A stretch of 64,000 nt of DNA from JADGNF01 sp964434745 (GCA_964434745.1 CAYSWL010000001.1:1-64000); one strand, 5' to 3'; shown: positions 8,250-17,070, numbered from the stretch's first letter. Notes: generated by a model not told the origin, from the letters alone. Numbers and translations are program-made.

Positions 8250-8899
8250 ACTTAAAACTGCTCAAAAAAGGTGCAGAAGCAAGCCTCTTTCTTACTAACT
8301 GGCATGGTCGGCATGTAATAATCAAAACACGCTTACCTAAACCCTATCGTCCAGTTGAGTTGGATTTGCGGATTAGGCGTTATCGTACAATACATGAGCC
8401 ACAATTAATGAATGAGGCAAAACGCGCCGGAGTATCCACCCCCACAATATTTATGGTAGACGTAGAAAACTCTACAATAATAATGGAATACATTCCAAGT
8501 ATCCAGGTTAAACAGATTATAGAAAAACTTTCAGAGTTACAACGATATGAGTTATGTATTAAAATAGGTGAATCAATAGCTAAACTTCATCTTCACGGTA
8601 TAGTGCACGGCGACTTAACTACCTCTAATATGCTAGTTGATAGTTCAGGTAACTTCTTTCTAGTGGACTTCGGTTTAGGTGATAGAACAATTGAGCTTGA
8701 AGCTCAAGGAGTAGATTTGCACCTGTTGCATCAGGCTCTGCAAAGTACGCATTACCAATTCGCTAACTTATGCTTTACATCGATACTCAAAGGGTATGCC
8801 AATATAGCAGGCTCCGAGGTTGCCGAGGCCGTTTTAGCGAAAACAAGGGAAATAGAAAAAAGAGGGCGTTACATTGCAGAGAGAAAACAAGACATATAA
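8234..8899 (+). CDS. bud32: KEOPS-associated kinase Bud32
   Basis: Small atypical protein kinase/ATPase of the KEOPS complex, 221 residues. An early Lys in V-I-I-K-T-R binds ATP, the catalytic loop reads V-H-G-D-L-T-T-S-N-M, and the metal-binding motif is D-F-G-L-G-D. The basic stretch R-P-V-E-L-D-L-R-I-R-R-Y-R is typical of Bud32. It overlaps the end of kae1 and is followed at once by the XTP pyrophosphatase gene, so the three are translationally coupled. In the complex it stimulates Kae1 through ATP hydrolysis. Confidence 0.96.
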   Translation: MDTQIDLKLLKKGAEASLFLTNWHGRHVIIKTRLPKPYRPVELDLRIRRYRTIHEPQLMNEAKRAGVSTPTIFMVDVENSTIIMEYIPSIQVKQIIEKLSELQRYELCIKIGESIAKLHLHGIVHGDLTTSNMLVDSSGNFFLVDFGLGDRTIELEAQGVDLHLLHQALQSTHYQFANLCFTSILKGYANIAGSEVAEAVLAKTREIEKRGRYIAERKQDI

Positions 8900-8909
8900 G
8901 GTGCATGAT

Positions 8910-9497
8910 GTGGACTTTCGGTTAAAAGGTAAGATAATTTTCTTTGCCACAGGAAATATTCACAAATTTAACGAAGTGCGCTCGTTATTATCTTCCTACG
9001 GCATAGCAGTAGGTATGCTTAAAATTAAAGGCGCTGAAATCCAAAGCGATCAGCTTGTAGAAATTGCGTCAATAAGTGCAGCTAACGCATATAGGCAATG
9101 CAGATTACCCGTAATAGTAGAGGATGCTGGTCTATTTATTGACGAATTGAATAATTTTCCAGGACCGTATGCTGCTTATGTCTTTAGAACTCTTGGTAAT
9201 GCTGGAATACTAAAACTACTTGATAGTGTGAATAACCGCAAGGCAACATTCAAATCTGCTATAGCTTACTGTGACAACGCCTCAGGACAAACCACGTGCT
9301 TTGAAGGCCACATCTCAGGAAATATTGCTCTTGAGGAAAAAATTGACCACCCCAACCTATCATTTGGCTTTGATCCTATATTTATCCCAGATAAAAGTCA
9401 AAAAACTTTTGCCCAAATGACTCTTAACGAAAAGAACCTTTTCTCTCATCGTGCTATGGCAATCCGTCATTTTGCTCATTGGTATAAAAACCAATAA
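8910..9497 (+). CDS. XTP/dITP diphosphatase (HAM1/RdgB)
   Basis: House-cleaning enzyme that hydrolyses non-canonical purine triphosphates (XTP, dITP) to monophosphates. The signature F-A-T-G-N-x-H-K-F-N-E-V is near the N-terminus, then V-E-D-A-G-L-F-I-D, F-P-G-P-Y-A, G-F-D-P-I-F-I-P, and late S-H-R-A-M-A. The GTG at 8910, eight bases after TAAGGTG, is the best start (195 residues); a TTG at 8874 would extend it into bud32 without a ribosome-binding site. It is the third gene of the kae1-bud32 operon, an arrangement seen in other archaea. Confidence 0.93.
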   Translation: MDFRLKGKIIFFATGNIHKFNEVRSLLSSYGIAVGMLKIKGAEIQSDQLVEIASISAANAYRQCRLPVIVEDAGLFIDELNNFPGPYAAYVFRTLGNAGILKLLDSVNNRKATFKSAIAYCDNASGQTTCFEGHISGNIALEEKIDHPNLSFGFDPIFIPDKSQKTFAQMTLNEKNLFSHRAMAIRHFAHWYKNQ

Positions 9498-9996
9498 TGA
9501 TTAGATGATTGTCACCGCTTCTATCTTATTGCACTGGTAATGCAAAGTATTATATACACAAACTCTTAACATGAATACCTGCGAATAGCAGGATAAGAGA
9601 TGAAAACCCGGGTTACTTTTGGACGCTACCACTTTCACCAAATTTAACCCTTTAACCTTTTTTCACTTTTCATGCATGCAAGACTCATTTCATTAAGTTA
9701 ACTCATAAAAAATGATTCCATAACGTTGCTACATGCTTTACAAATAACCTACCTTTTAGTTTTAGTTCAGCTAGTATTAAGTAGCTGGCATTCGAGACCT
9801 GCATAATTTGCTTTTCTATATCTGTTCACAAAAAAACTAAGGTTGAAACTGTTATGCTGATTAAAAAGAAAATATCTTATAGATTGTTAAAATTTTTGGT
9901 CAAGTGCTTTTTTTCAAAGCTATTTGGTCCTTGGGAATCAGCTAGTTTTAAATATTTGTGTACCGTGGGTGATAGGTGCAGAGTTAAGGTGTAGAG
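9498..9996. other. 499-bp gap between ham1 and rpsO
   Basis: No protein gene is visible. The left third holds the possible RNA gene described separately (TATA-like sequence near 9550, hairpin 9563-9598). The right end holds the rpsO promoter area, with an AT-rich box near 9943-9955 and the ribosome-binding site AAGGTG shortly before the rpsO start. The middle is AT-rich and shows nothing I can interpret. Confidence 0.4.
9563..9640 (+). ncRNA. possible small structured RNA
   Basis: TTATATA at 9550-9556 is followed by a two-part stem: CTCTTA (9563) pairs with TAAGAG, enclosing CCTGC-GAATA-GCAGG. Just after it comes the 10-bp palindrome AACCCGGGTT, and a T-run starts near 9659. This looks like a short transcript with its own promoter and end. 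The TATA position would, however, start transcription inside the stem, and I find no C/D or H/ACA box that fits. Treat it as a weak candidate only. Confidence 0.2.
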
Positions 9997-10437
9997 ATGC
10001 CAAAAAAGGAAAAAGGAAAATCACATTCGATCCGCCCAGTTAGCAGGCGCCCGCCAAGCTGGTGCAAATACGAGCCAGAAGAAGTAGAAGCCTTCATAAT
10101 TAAACTCGCAAAAGAAGGTCACTCTCTAAGCAGCATAGGCACCATCCTACGGGATCAATATGCTATTCCATTGGCTAAACCCATTACAGGTAAAAGCATA
10201 AGCGAAACCCTACGTGCAGCAAACTTAGCACCCTCTATGCCTGAGGATCTTGCTAATTTGATGAAGAAAGCACAGGGTATGGCTGTTCACATGGAAAAAT
10301 TCAAGAAAGACAGCCATAACAAACGCAACATGCAAATAATTGAAGCAAAAATACACAAACTATCACGCTACTACAAACGCGAAGGCGTGATACAAAAGAA
10401 CTGGAAGTACGAGCCAAAAATCGCTTCCATAACTTAA
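9997..10437 (+). CDS. rpsO: 30S ribosomal protein S15
   Basis: Archaeal/eukaryotic-type S15 (S13e), 146 residues. It has the N-terminal extension absent in bacteria (R-P-V-S-R-R-P-P-S-W-C-K-Y near residues 14-26) and the rRNA-binding helices with the late motif K-H/I-H-K-L-S-R-Y-Y-K-R. It binds the central domain of 16S rRNA early in 30S assembly. ATG is preceded by AAGGTG at normal distance. It sits alone between the kae1 operon and the DHH nuclease gene, each of which has its own AT-rich promoter area, matching a neighbourhood conserved among archaea. Confidence 0.96.
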   Translation: MPKKEKGKSHSIRPVSRRPPSWCKYEPEEVEAFIIKLAKEGHSLSSIGTILRDQYAIPLAKPITGKSISETLRAANLAPSMPEDLANLMKKAQGMAVHMEKFKKDSHNKRNMQIIEAKIHKLSRYYKREGVIQKNWKYEPKIASIT

Positions 10438-10532
10438 ACCTTTTTTATAACCTGCTTCATTTTGGGCAAAGCCTGCACGTAAAGCATATTGCTTACGTTA
10501 AAGTATATTTTTAAAATCAACAATATTTCAGT

Positions 10533-12008
10533 GTGAATACTATGACGTTGGAGAAAACTCAAATAGACGCATTTCTTTCCTCAGCTGACCAAGCCGCTAA
10601 GGTAATTCGTGAAGTAGCAGAAAAAGATGGATTTATCCATGTTTTCTCTCACTTGGATGCTGACGGTATATCTGCCGCAGGAATAATCGGTAAAGCGCTT
10701 TCTCGCCTTGACGCCCGATTTCGCATAAGAATTACCCAATGGGTAGATGAAAAAATCATCAGCGAAATTATTGAAGACAAACCCGACCTAGTCATAATGA
10801 CTGACTTTGGCAGCGGCTATTTAGACCTGCTCAACGAGAAAGTACCAACGTTCAAAGTAGTAATACTTGATCACCACCAAATATCAGGTACCTCGCAAAA
10901 TCCAAATTTTGTTCAAGTTAACCCCCATCTTCATGGCATCGACGGCGCAACAGATGTAAGCGGTTCAGGTGTAGCTTACTTTGCTGCTCGCGCCATTGAC
11001 CCTTATAATGTTGATCTCTCACCAGTAGCATTAGTGGGTGCATTAGGTGACATGCAAGACCGTTATGACCAGCGAAAACTCGGCGGACTTAATGCATTAA
11101 TTGTAGATGATGCTTTGAAGGCAAACCTGCTAATCGTAGAAAAAGACTTAATGTTTTTTGGTAGAGAAACCCGCCCAATTCATCGTACCCTAGCAAGCAC
11201 AACCAACCCCTTCTTACCTGGCATAAGTGGTGAAGAAGATAAAAGTCTTGAGTTCCTCTCCAACCTTAACATCCCACTTAAAGAAGGCGATAAATTCCGT
11301 GCCATACGTGACCTTACTGAAAATGAACGCAAACGACTATGCAGCGCATTAGCAGAGTACTTGCTTTCCAAAGGAAAACATTATGGCATAGCTAACCTTA
11401 TCGGCAATGTCTATATCTTAACATCCGAATCTCCAGGTACTGCCCTTCGTGATGCCAGAGAATTCGCAGTTGTTTTAAACTCCACTGGTCGTATGGACCG
11501 ACCAAGTTTAGGAATAGCAGTATGCATGGGCGACCGAGCAGCCGCACTAGAAGAAGCCAATAAAGTGCTCGAAGACTACCGTAAAAGCATTAACAAATAC
11601 ATCTTCTGGGTCATGGAAAAACCTGAACGCCTCAAAGAACTTAATAACATCTACGTCGTCAACGGTGAAGACTTTGTCAATGAAAAAATCATCGGAACAA
11701 TATCATCAATAATAATTTCCAGTTTGCCTAACATCGAAAAACCCCTCATAGCATATGCGCAAGTTCCAAAGGAAGGGTTGGTAAAAATTTCCTCCAGAAC
11801 CACCGACATGGCAGTACACAAAGGAGTAAACCTTGGCGATGTCATGAAAATAGCTAGCGAAAAATTCGAAGGCAAAGGCGGCGGACACAACATCGCCGCA
11901 GGCGGCCAAGTTCCACTCGACAAAGTCGATGACTTTGTAACCTTAGTCAACGAATTAATAGGCAAACAACTAAGAGGCGAAAAAATTGCAAGCAACGATA
12001 ACCCTTGA
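10533..12008 (+). CDS. archaeal RecJ-like DHH exonuclease (GAN type)
   Basis: DHH/DHHA1 phosphoesterase of 491 residues, related to GINS-associated nuclease (GAN) and RecJ. Metal-binding motifs are visible in order: H-L-D-A-D-G-I-S (about 40-47), M-T-D-F-G-S-G, D-H-H-Q-I-S near 112-117, and a later G-A-L-G-D-M-Q-D. The DHHA1 substrate-binding segment G-G-G-H-N-I-A-A-G-G lies near the end. In archaea such proteins degrade single-stranded DNA or RNA, and GAN associates with the replicative helicase. A TATA-like box about 27 bases upstream suggests a leaderless start at GTG 10533; ATG 10542 is the alternative. It overlaps pcc1 by 23 bases. Confidence 0.9.
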   Translation: MNTMTLEKTQIDAFLSSADQAAKVIREVAEKDGFIHVFSHLDADGISAAGIIGKALSRLDARFRIRITQWVDEKIISEIIEDKPDLVIMTDFGSGYLDLLNEKVPTFKVVILDHHQISGTSQNPNFVQVNPHLHGIDGATDVSGSGVAYFAARAIDPYNVDLSPVALVGALGDMQDRYDQRKLGGLNALIVDDALKANLLIVEKDLMFFGRETRPIHRTLASTTNPFLPGISGEEDKSLEFLSNLNIPLKEGDKFRAIRDLTENERKRLCSALAEYLLSKGKHYGIANLIGNVYILTSESPGTALRDAREFAVVLNSTGRMDRPSLGIAVCMGDRAAALEEANKVLEDYRKSINKYIFWVMEKPERLKELNNIYVVNGEDFVNEKIIGTISSIIISSLPNIEKPLIAYAQVPKEGLVKISSRTTDMAVHKGVNLGDVMKIASEKFEGKGGGHNIAAGGQVPLDKVDDFVTLVNELIGKQLRGEKIASNDNP

Positions 12009-12231
12009 ATATTCAGACGACAAAACCGCTACAGCCATAGCCAAAGCAATCTCACCTGAAAACTCAACTCCACCACACGGACTAAACATAAAATCAACAT
12101 TAATCAATAACTCAGTAGTAACCAACATAACATTCAACGGCAAACTTGCTACCTTCATATCCACCATTGATGACCTACTAGAAAGCGCCTCAACCGCAGA
12201 AAAAACTCTGCATATAATAAAACAAAAATAA
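11986..12231 (+). CDS. pcc1: KEOPS subunit Pcc1
   Basis: The 81-residue protein matches Pcc1, the small dimeric scaffold of KEOPS that brings tRNA and Kae1 together. Pattern: N-terminal strand (A-T-I-T-L-E-Y-S-D), helix with A-x-A-I-A-K-A-I-S-P-E-N, strands around L-N-I-K-S-T-L and V-T-N-I-T-F-N-G, and a final helix T-F-I-S-T-I-D-D-L-L. It starts with TTG inside the end of the recJ-like gene and is translationally coupled to it. With kae1 and bud32 nearby, three KEOPS components lie within 5 kb; Cgi121 is not in this window. Confidence 0.9.
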   Translation: MQATITLEYSDDKTATAIAKAISPENSTPPHGLNIKSTLINNSVVTNITFNGKLATFISTIDDLLESASTAEKTLHIIKQK

Positions 12232-12424
12232 TCCTTTCTCTCTGTATGTAAAAAACAACCAAAAAACTTAACGCCACAGTTTTATCAACAAAGAAATTAT
12301 TCGACAATTAATAACCTAAAAATTAATTCCAAAATAACAAAGTAGACAAAAATAAACGAAATAAATACCACTAAATGATTCTTTTTCTAAAAGTTAATAT
12401 TGCCTATCAGATTTGAGGTTAATT

Positions 12425-12922
12425 ATGACATTTCATGTACGCCGTAAGGATCGCGAAATAGTTGACATATCAACCTTAAAAGATGTTCTCAAATCAACAA
12501 AATATGTTACAATTGCTTTATGCATAGACAATGAACCTTACTTAGTTTCACTAAGCCATGGCTATGATGAAATAAAAAACTGCATATACTTCCATTGCGC
12601 CCCAGAAGGCAAGAAACTAACCTATGCCAAAGCTAACAACAATATCTGGGGACAAGCAATGCTCGACTACGGCGTCACCGACGAATGCGACTACACCTAT
12701 ACTTCAGTTCATTTCCAAGGCAAACTACACCTTATTACAGACCACACAGAAAAACAACATGCCATGCAAATACTCGTACGACAACTATCCAAAAAACCCG
12801 AAGCCAAACTAGCAAAAATCAAACCCGAAAAACTAGCCAAAACCACTATGGGCAAAATTGACATAATGTCCATGACCGGAAAAAGACACCAAGATCCGAA
12901 AGCTTCGAATTTACCAACTTAG
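12425..12922 (+). CDS. pyridoxamine 5'-phosphate oxidase-like flavin protein
   Basis: The protein belongs to the FMN-binding split-barrel superfamily, closest to the NimA-type subgroup. It opens R-R-K-D-R-E-I-V-D, followed by Y-V-T-I-A-L-C-I-D-N-E-P-Y-L-V-S-L and Y-F-H-C-A-P-E-G-K-K-L, the typical region around the cofactor pocket. I use the ATG at 12425 (165 residues); a longer TTG-initiated version begins at 12413. The substrate is unknown; relatives bind FMN, F420 or haem and include nitroimidazole reductases. It stands alone before a long gene-free gap. Confidence 0.8.
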   Translation: MTFHVRRKDREIVDISTLKDVLKSTKYVTIALCIDNEPYLVSLSHGYDEIKNCIYFHCAPEGKKLTYAKANNNIWGQAMLDYGVTDECDYTYTSVHFQGKLHLITDHTEKQHAMQILVRQLSKKPEAKLAKIKPEKLAKTTMGKIDIMSMTGKRHQDPKASNLPT

Positions 12923-13741
12923 TTTTCCCTTTAATTATTCACATTTTTTCATTGATCCAAAAAGCCATCTAAAACATGCTAAAAAATTAAATTACCTTAC
13001 TTGAAAAACCTTACTACTAATCAAGTTAATAAAATAACTGTCGACTTCAGAAATTTCACTTGGCATATTTTTAGAACTTAACATATCTGTTTCAACAATT
13101 CTTAGCAGATTATGTTGTTAGCCATTTAAGATGTGATTTGTTTAACAGAGGATCTGGTATGCCTCGGTTCTTTGTCGGATTCGTTTTTAGTACAAAATAG
13201 GTCAAAATATTGGTTTTCGGTTAACCAAGATTTTAAGCAAGCAAATAAAAAAATCAAGTATTTTTATTCTGAAAAGTAATATCATCGTTAAAGTATTTCA
13301 AGGAGTTTACTGCGATATATCTTCTAAAGAACATAAATATACGATTTGAACAATAAATGCAAAAAACATCTTCTGATGCATAGTACTGGTCTGTTGATAT
13401 CAAATATGCCATTATGGCATGCTTATCAACAGTGAGGTTTTTTCACAAATATCCAGATGCCGAAGAAAAACCATCTTAAAACAAGTATTCGCCAATTATA
13501 GTATTATTTAATGATTTGAATATAGTATCTGCAGCAATTTATGAAGACTCCTGAAGTAGTTTTTTTTAAATCTGTTCCTTTGTATGATTTACATAATCTT
13601 CAAATGAACTGAAACAGCGACACAATGCGATTATTTCCATAACGATGGTTCGTTGCCTTTGATAGTATTCAATTTGTCGAGAAAAGTTAATTAATGAAAG
13701 GTGATAGTATTGTTGCGGCGCTTAGGCTACTTCAATAGATA
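12923..13741. other. 819-bp gene-poor gap
   Basis: No protein-coding frame of useful length is present on either strand. The one clear structure is the hairpin with T-run at 13391-13443, described as a possible small RNA. The region just before 13742 should contain the tRNA promoter; TTAATTAAT near 13688 is AT-rich but lies further upstream than a usual archaeal TATA box. Confidence 0.4.
13360..13445 (+). ncRNA. candidate small RNA with terminator hairpin
   Basis: In the middle of an 819-bp gap, CTGTTGATA (13391-13399) pairs perfectly with TATCAACAG (13424-13432), and a second stem ATGCCA/TGGCAT sits inside. Six T follow at 13438-13443. About 25-30 bases before the proposed 5' end is ATAAATATAC (13333-13342), a good archaeal TATA-like box. 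TATA, about 85 transcribed bases, strong hairpin and T-run in order fit a small non-coding RNA, or the leftover terminator of a lost gene. No known family is recognised. Confidence 0.3.
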
Positions 13742-13881
13742 GCCCAGGTAGTATAGTTCGGTCTCAGCATGAAATGCTTCATGCTGCCGGAACAGTATAT
13801 GCGGCTGTCGCCCGCAGGACATCACGAACCTACAAGTTTGTTCGTGGCCTGATCCGGGTCCGAATCCCGGCCTGGGCGCCA
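13742..13881 (+). tRNA. tRNA-Asp(GUC) with two non-canonical introns
   Basis: The acceptor stem GCCCAGG/CCTGGGC (13742-13748 with 13871-13877), anticodon arm TGCGG-CTGTCGC-CCGCA (13800-13816, anticodon GTC 13807-13809), T arm CCGGG/CCCGG and encoded CCA (13879-13881) identify tRNA-Asp. Two inserts must be removed. Intron 1 is 13764-13792 (29 nt) in the D-loop, around position 20a/20b. Intron 2 is 13821-13853 (33 nt) between the variable loop and T stem. Both form canonical bulge-helix-bulge structures: 3-nt bulges TCT and AAC around TCGG/CCGG, and ACA and ATC around CAGG/CCTG. Cutting between bulge bases 2 and 3 leaves a standard 78-nt tRNA with GTAT/GTAT D stem and a 4-nt variable loop. No intron is at 37/38. 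Confidence 0.93.
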
Positions 13882-13968
13882 CTTTTACTTTTAATTCTTT
13901 ACTATTGACATTTTGTTGTAAAAAAAGATCATAAAGTAGGTTTGGTATTTTGTGTTCTGGGTTTAGAT

Positions 13969-14739
13969 ATGGATGATGTTAGAATTGTTAGTTTGACTTC
14001 TGAGAATTATGCTTCCATTGGCTGTCCTTGTTTTTTAAGCCCCAAACATGAAGCCCATATGGCTAAACTTGGATGGTTGAAGGAGCGTTTTATTGAGGGT
14101 TTTTCTGTCAAGTTACTTTTTGTAGGGTCTGATAAAAAGCCTGTTGGTTTTATTGAGTATGTTCCTGGTGAATTTGCTTGGCGGTCGGTTGATGCTTCTG
14201 GTTATTTGTTTATTCATTGTGTATGGGTTAGTCCAAATAAGTATAGAGAAAAAGGATTTGGCTCATGTCTTGTTGATGAATGTGTTAAAGATGCAAAGGT
14301 TCAAGGTAAATCTGGTGTGGCAGTGATTACTAGTGATGGTTCATTTATGGCTGATAAAGGTCTTTTTTTGAAAAATGGTTTTGAAGTTATTGCAGTTGAT
14401 GACCATTTTAATCTTTTAGTTAAGTCCTTGAAGAAAGGCCCTTTGCCTAAGTTTAGAGATTGGCATAAACAATTGACCAAATATAGCGGGTTGAATATTG
14501 TATATTCAAAACAGTGTCCATGGGTTATTCGCTCAATAGGTGAAATGCGTGAGCTTGCAGAAAAGCATGCTTTATCGCTTAAAATTACTGAATTAGCTAG
14601 TGCTAAAGAAGCTCAAAATGCTCCTTCTGTTTATGCAACATTTACTTTAATTAATGATGGTAAAATTTTTGCTGACCATTATATTTCTAGTACCCGTTTT
14701 CTAAATATTTTAAAAAAGGAGCTAAATATGCTTAAATAA
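13969..14739 (+). CDS. GNAT acetyltransferase with YoaP-like C-terminus
   Basis: The first half (about residues 3-160) is a GNAT N-acetyltransferase: the acetyl-CoA loop is visible in I-H-C-V-W-V-S-P-x-K-Y-R-E-K-G-F-G-S-C-L. The second half (about 165-256) matches the YoaP-like domain that often follows this GNAT type, with a C-P-W motif in Y-S-K-Q-C-P-W-V. The N-terminal S-I-G-C-P-C-F-L is also typical of this group. I place the start at ATG 13969; the longer frame starts at a TTG at 13942. The substrate is unknown. Just downstream of the tRNA-Asp. Confidence 0.85.
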   Translation: MDDVRIVSLTSENYASIGCPCFLSPKHEAHMAKLGWLKERFIEGFSVKLLFVGSDKKPVGFIEYVPGEFAWRSVDASGYLFIHCVWVSPNKYREKGFGSCLVDECVKDAKVQGKSGVAVITSDGSFMADKGLFLKNGFEVIAVDDHFNLLVKSLKKGPLPKFRDWHKQLTKYSGLNIVYSKQCPWVIRSIGEMRELAEKHALSLKITELASAKEAQNAPSVYATFTLINDGKIFADHYISSTRFLNILKKELNMLK

Positions 14740-15297
14740 TTTTATTGCTAGTTTATTGTGATTGTTTTTTATGGCTGTTTGTGTTATTTAAGTAGTGTTT
14801 GTTTGGTTTATGGGGGATTCTTATTGAGGTTTATTTTTGTCTTTGATTTTTAGGGTCAGATACTTTTTCAGATAGGTTCTTTAAATTTTAACGATGTTGT
14901 GTATAGATTTTTAGGAGGTCTTGATGGTGGTGTTGGATAGAATTATTGTGGGTGAAGTGTTTCTGAAATTATTTATGTAGAATGGTGTTGATTATTGAAG
15001 TTTCTAAAGTTTTATGAAATATTTTTAGGAAATGTAAATGTTCAATTATTGATGGTTGCTTTTTTTTAAAAAAAATAAGCTGATCATACGAAGATTAACC
15101 AGTCACCCGTTTACCGCGAAAGTTTTCAAAACAACATATAATTCTAACAATACGAACATATTATCAATGTATACTCAATTATGCAGTTCGCTTTTTGATT
15201 ATAACTTTAATTGACCCTTTACACTGTTGGGGTATAGAAATTATGCAAAAAATTTAAATTTTTAAAATTTATAATGCCGTTATTAAGGTAATGTGTA
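14740..15297. other. 558-bp gap
   Basis: AT-rich and without a recognisable gene. A run of T followed by a run of A near 15058-15081 (GCTTTTTTTT facing AAAAAAAATAAGC) can form a weak hairpin that may end a transcript. I see no RNA gene or repeat shared with the rest of the window. Confidence 0.4.
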
Positions 15298-15549
15298 ATG
15301 GATGCGGAGGATATAAGTGGTGCATTTTCAACGGCTATATATTTGAAAAAATTAACTGATGAAATATTACGAGAACAGGCTGAAATGGAAGGTTCAGATG
15401 AAGTTCTGGAGTGTGATTTTATTGAAATATTCAAATTTTCACTCGGTGAGCAAGAAAGAGAGCTATCAAGAAAGCAGCTAATGGCGATAAAATCTTTATT
15501 TGATGCCGTTCAGAAAGCAGCCCTCAACAGCAAAAAATGTGACAGGTAA
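15298..15549 (+). CDS. small acidic hypothetical protein
   Basis: I do not recognise this 83-residue protein. It is soluble and mostly helical: an N-terminal acidic part (M-D-A-E-D-I-S), heptad-like hydrophobic spacing from about 17 to 75, and many Glu and Lys. It starts at ATG with only a weak GGTAATG-like upstream sequence. It lies alone in an AT-rich stretch upstream of nre on the same strand, 150 bases or more away. A short regulatory or adaptor protein is possible; a chance frame cannot be excluded. Confidence 0.45.
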   Translation: MDAEDISGAFSTAIYLKKLTDEILREQAEMEGSDEVLECDFIEIFKFSLGEQERELSRKQLMAIKSLFDAVQKAALNSKKCDR

Positions 15550-15723
15550 ACAGAACATAGCTTGCTGATAATTTATGTTGATTTATTAAATTCTATTTTC
15601 GATAGTTCGTATTTTTGTTTGCCTTTTTTTATATGTTTGTTTATTTACTTGATTGGCTTGTTGGTTTTGAGCTATTTTTATGCATAATGCATATGAGTAT
15701 TGTATTTCTATATATTGTTAATT

Positions 15724-17070
15724 ATGACTCTTGCTCAAGGCAGCAGCAATAGAAATAGTTCTGATGATTGGTTAATTGATGTTATAAAACATGTTAATCG
15801 TGGTATTTTATCTGAGAATCAAGTTTCTACCAGAATGAGGCAAAGTAGTCAATGTGTGCTATGTAAAGGCGCACGAAATCTGTGTGGGAAAACTCGTTGT
15901 CCGATAATGGTTAAGGTTAATACTTTTCTTAAAAGTGTACCATTAATTTCTAGTGAAGATATTGCTGGTGCTTCTCCGCCTAGTGTTTTTATTGGTAGGG
16001 TTGATTATCCGAATGTTTATGTTGGGCCTTTGGTGCCTCCTGTTAATGAGGATACGAGTTTTTATGATTTACCTGAATGCTGGTTTGGTAAATCTATTGA
16101 TGAAATAGTTGGCTTTCGCAGTTTGCTTGTAAGAGGTAAACATCGTGTCAACGCTTACCAGTTTTCTAGTGCAGGTAAGATTATGGATCAAACCCGCGAG
16201 TTAGCTCTTTGTGATAGTAGTGTTGATATGGAGCTTAATTTAACTAAGAAGCCTCATGGTAGCTTGTTTATGGATGATGATATTCAACCATTTGGTCCTT
16301 CTGCACCTATAAAGGATTTGCATGTTGGAAATTCTCGTTTTAATCAGCATATAGAGAAAGCTTACTATGATACGGACTTAAACGCTACTCAAGCTGTACG
16401 AGAGTTGTATCGTCGTGGGGTTGTAGTTAGCAAAATCCAGAAAGCTTTCAGTGTTGGTGCTTTTGGTATAGAGAAAAAACGTCACTTAGTACCTACACGC
16501 TGGAGTATAACTGCTGTGGATGATATAATTAGTAAAGATCTTATGGCCCAGGTTAAGACTTTTCCTGAAATTAACGAGTACCGCATTTATGAATCTGTTT
16601 ATTTGGATAATGTATTTGAAATTTTGATGATTCCTGCCCAGTGGAGTTACGAATCTATGGAAGCTTGGTATCCGGGTACTACTTGGAATCCTAATGGGGA
16701 AAAAGTAGTTATTTACTCTGATGCTGAAGGTAACAATGGTAGGACAACTTATGCACAAATTGGCGGCTGCTATTATTCTGCACGGTTAGCTGTGTGTGAA
16801 CAACTTGTTAAAGAACGTCGTCAAGCAACAGTTATTGTTTTACGTGAAGCAAGACCTGGTTATATAATGCCTATTGGAGTTTGGCAAGTAAGGGAAAACG
16901 TTCGCAATGCAATGCGTCAAAAACCCCTCCGGTTCAAAACCTTAGCTGATTCCCTAAAGTTTGTTAACGGGCAGTTTGAAATTCCGATTCAACAATGGAT
17001 AACTCAAGGTAAACTATTGCGCAAGGCACTTTTCCAAAAGAAGATAAGCGATTTTTTCTATAATGCGTAA
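15724..17070 (+). CDS. Nre family DNA repair protein
   Basis: Archaeal Nre protein (formerly DUF650/DUF651), 448 residues from ATG 15724 (a TTG at 15700 is less likely). A zinc-finger-like Cys cluster C-x2-C-x6-C-x4-C lies near residues 44-60 (C-V-L-C-K-G-A-R-N-L-C-G-K-T-R-C). The conserved F-I-G-R-V-D-Y-P-N-V-Y-V-G-P-L follows. The C-terminus ends Q-K-K-I-S-D-F-F-Y-N-A, a canonical PCNA-binding box. In Haloferax, NreA and NreB contribute to resistance to DNA-alkylating damage, and the PCNA motif is functional. Length is as expected. Confidence 0.92.
   Translation: MTLAQGSSNRNSSDDWLIDVIKHVNRGILSENQVSTRMRQSSQCVLCKGARNLCGKTRCPIMVKVNTFLKSVPLISSEDIAGASPPSVFIGRVDYPNVYVGPLVPPVNEDTSFYDLPECWFGKSIDEIVGFRSLLVRGKHRVNAYQFSSAGKIMDQTRELALCDSSVDMELNLTKKPHGSLFMDDDIQPFGPSAPIKDLHVGNSRFNQHIEKAYYDTDLNATQAVRELYRRGVVVSKIQKAFSVGAFGIEKKRHLVPTRWSITAVDDIISKDLMAQVKTFPEINEYRIYESVYLDNVFEILMIPAQWSYESMEAWYPGTTWNPNGEKVVIYSDAEGNNGRTTYAQIGGCYYSARLAVCEQLVKERRQATVIVLREARPGYIMPIGVWQVRENVRNAMRQKPLRFKTLADSLKFVNGQFEIPIQQWITQGKLLRKALFQKKISDFFYNA

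Noticed and set aside
7227..8899. Fused Kae1-Bud32 gene
   Set aside because: The two frames overlap but are different; each has its own start and stop.
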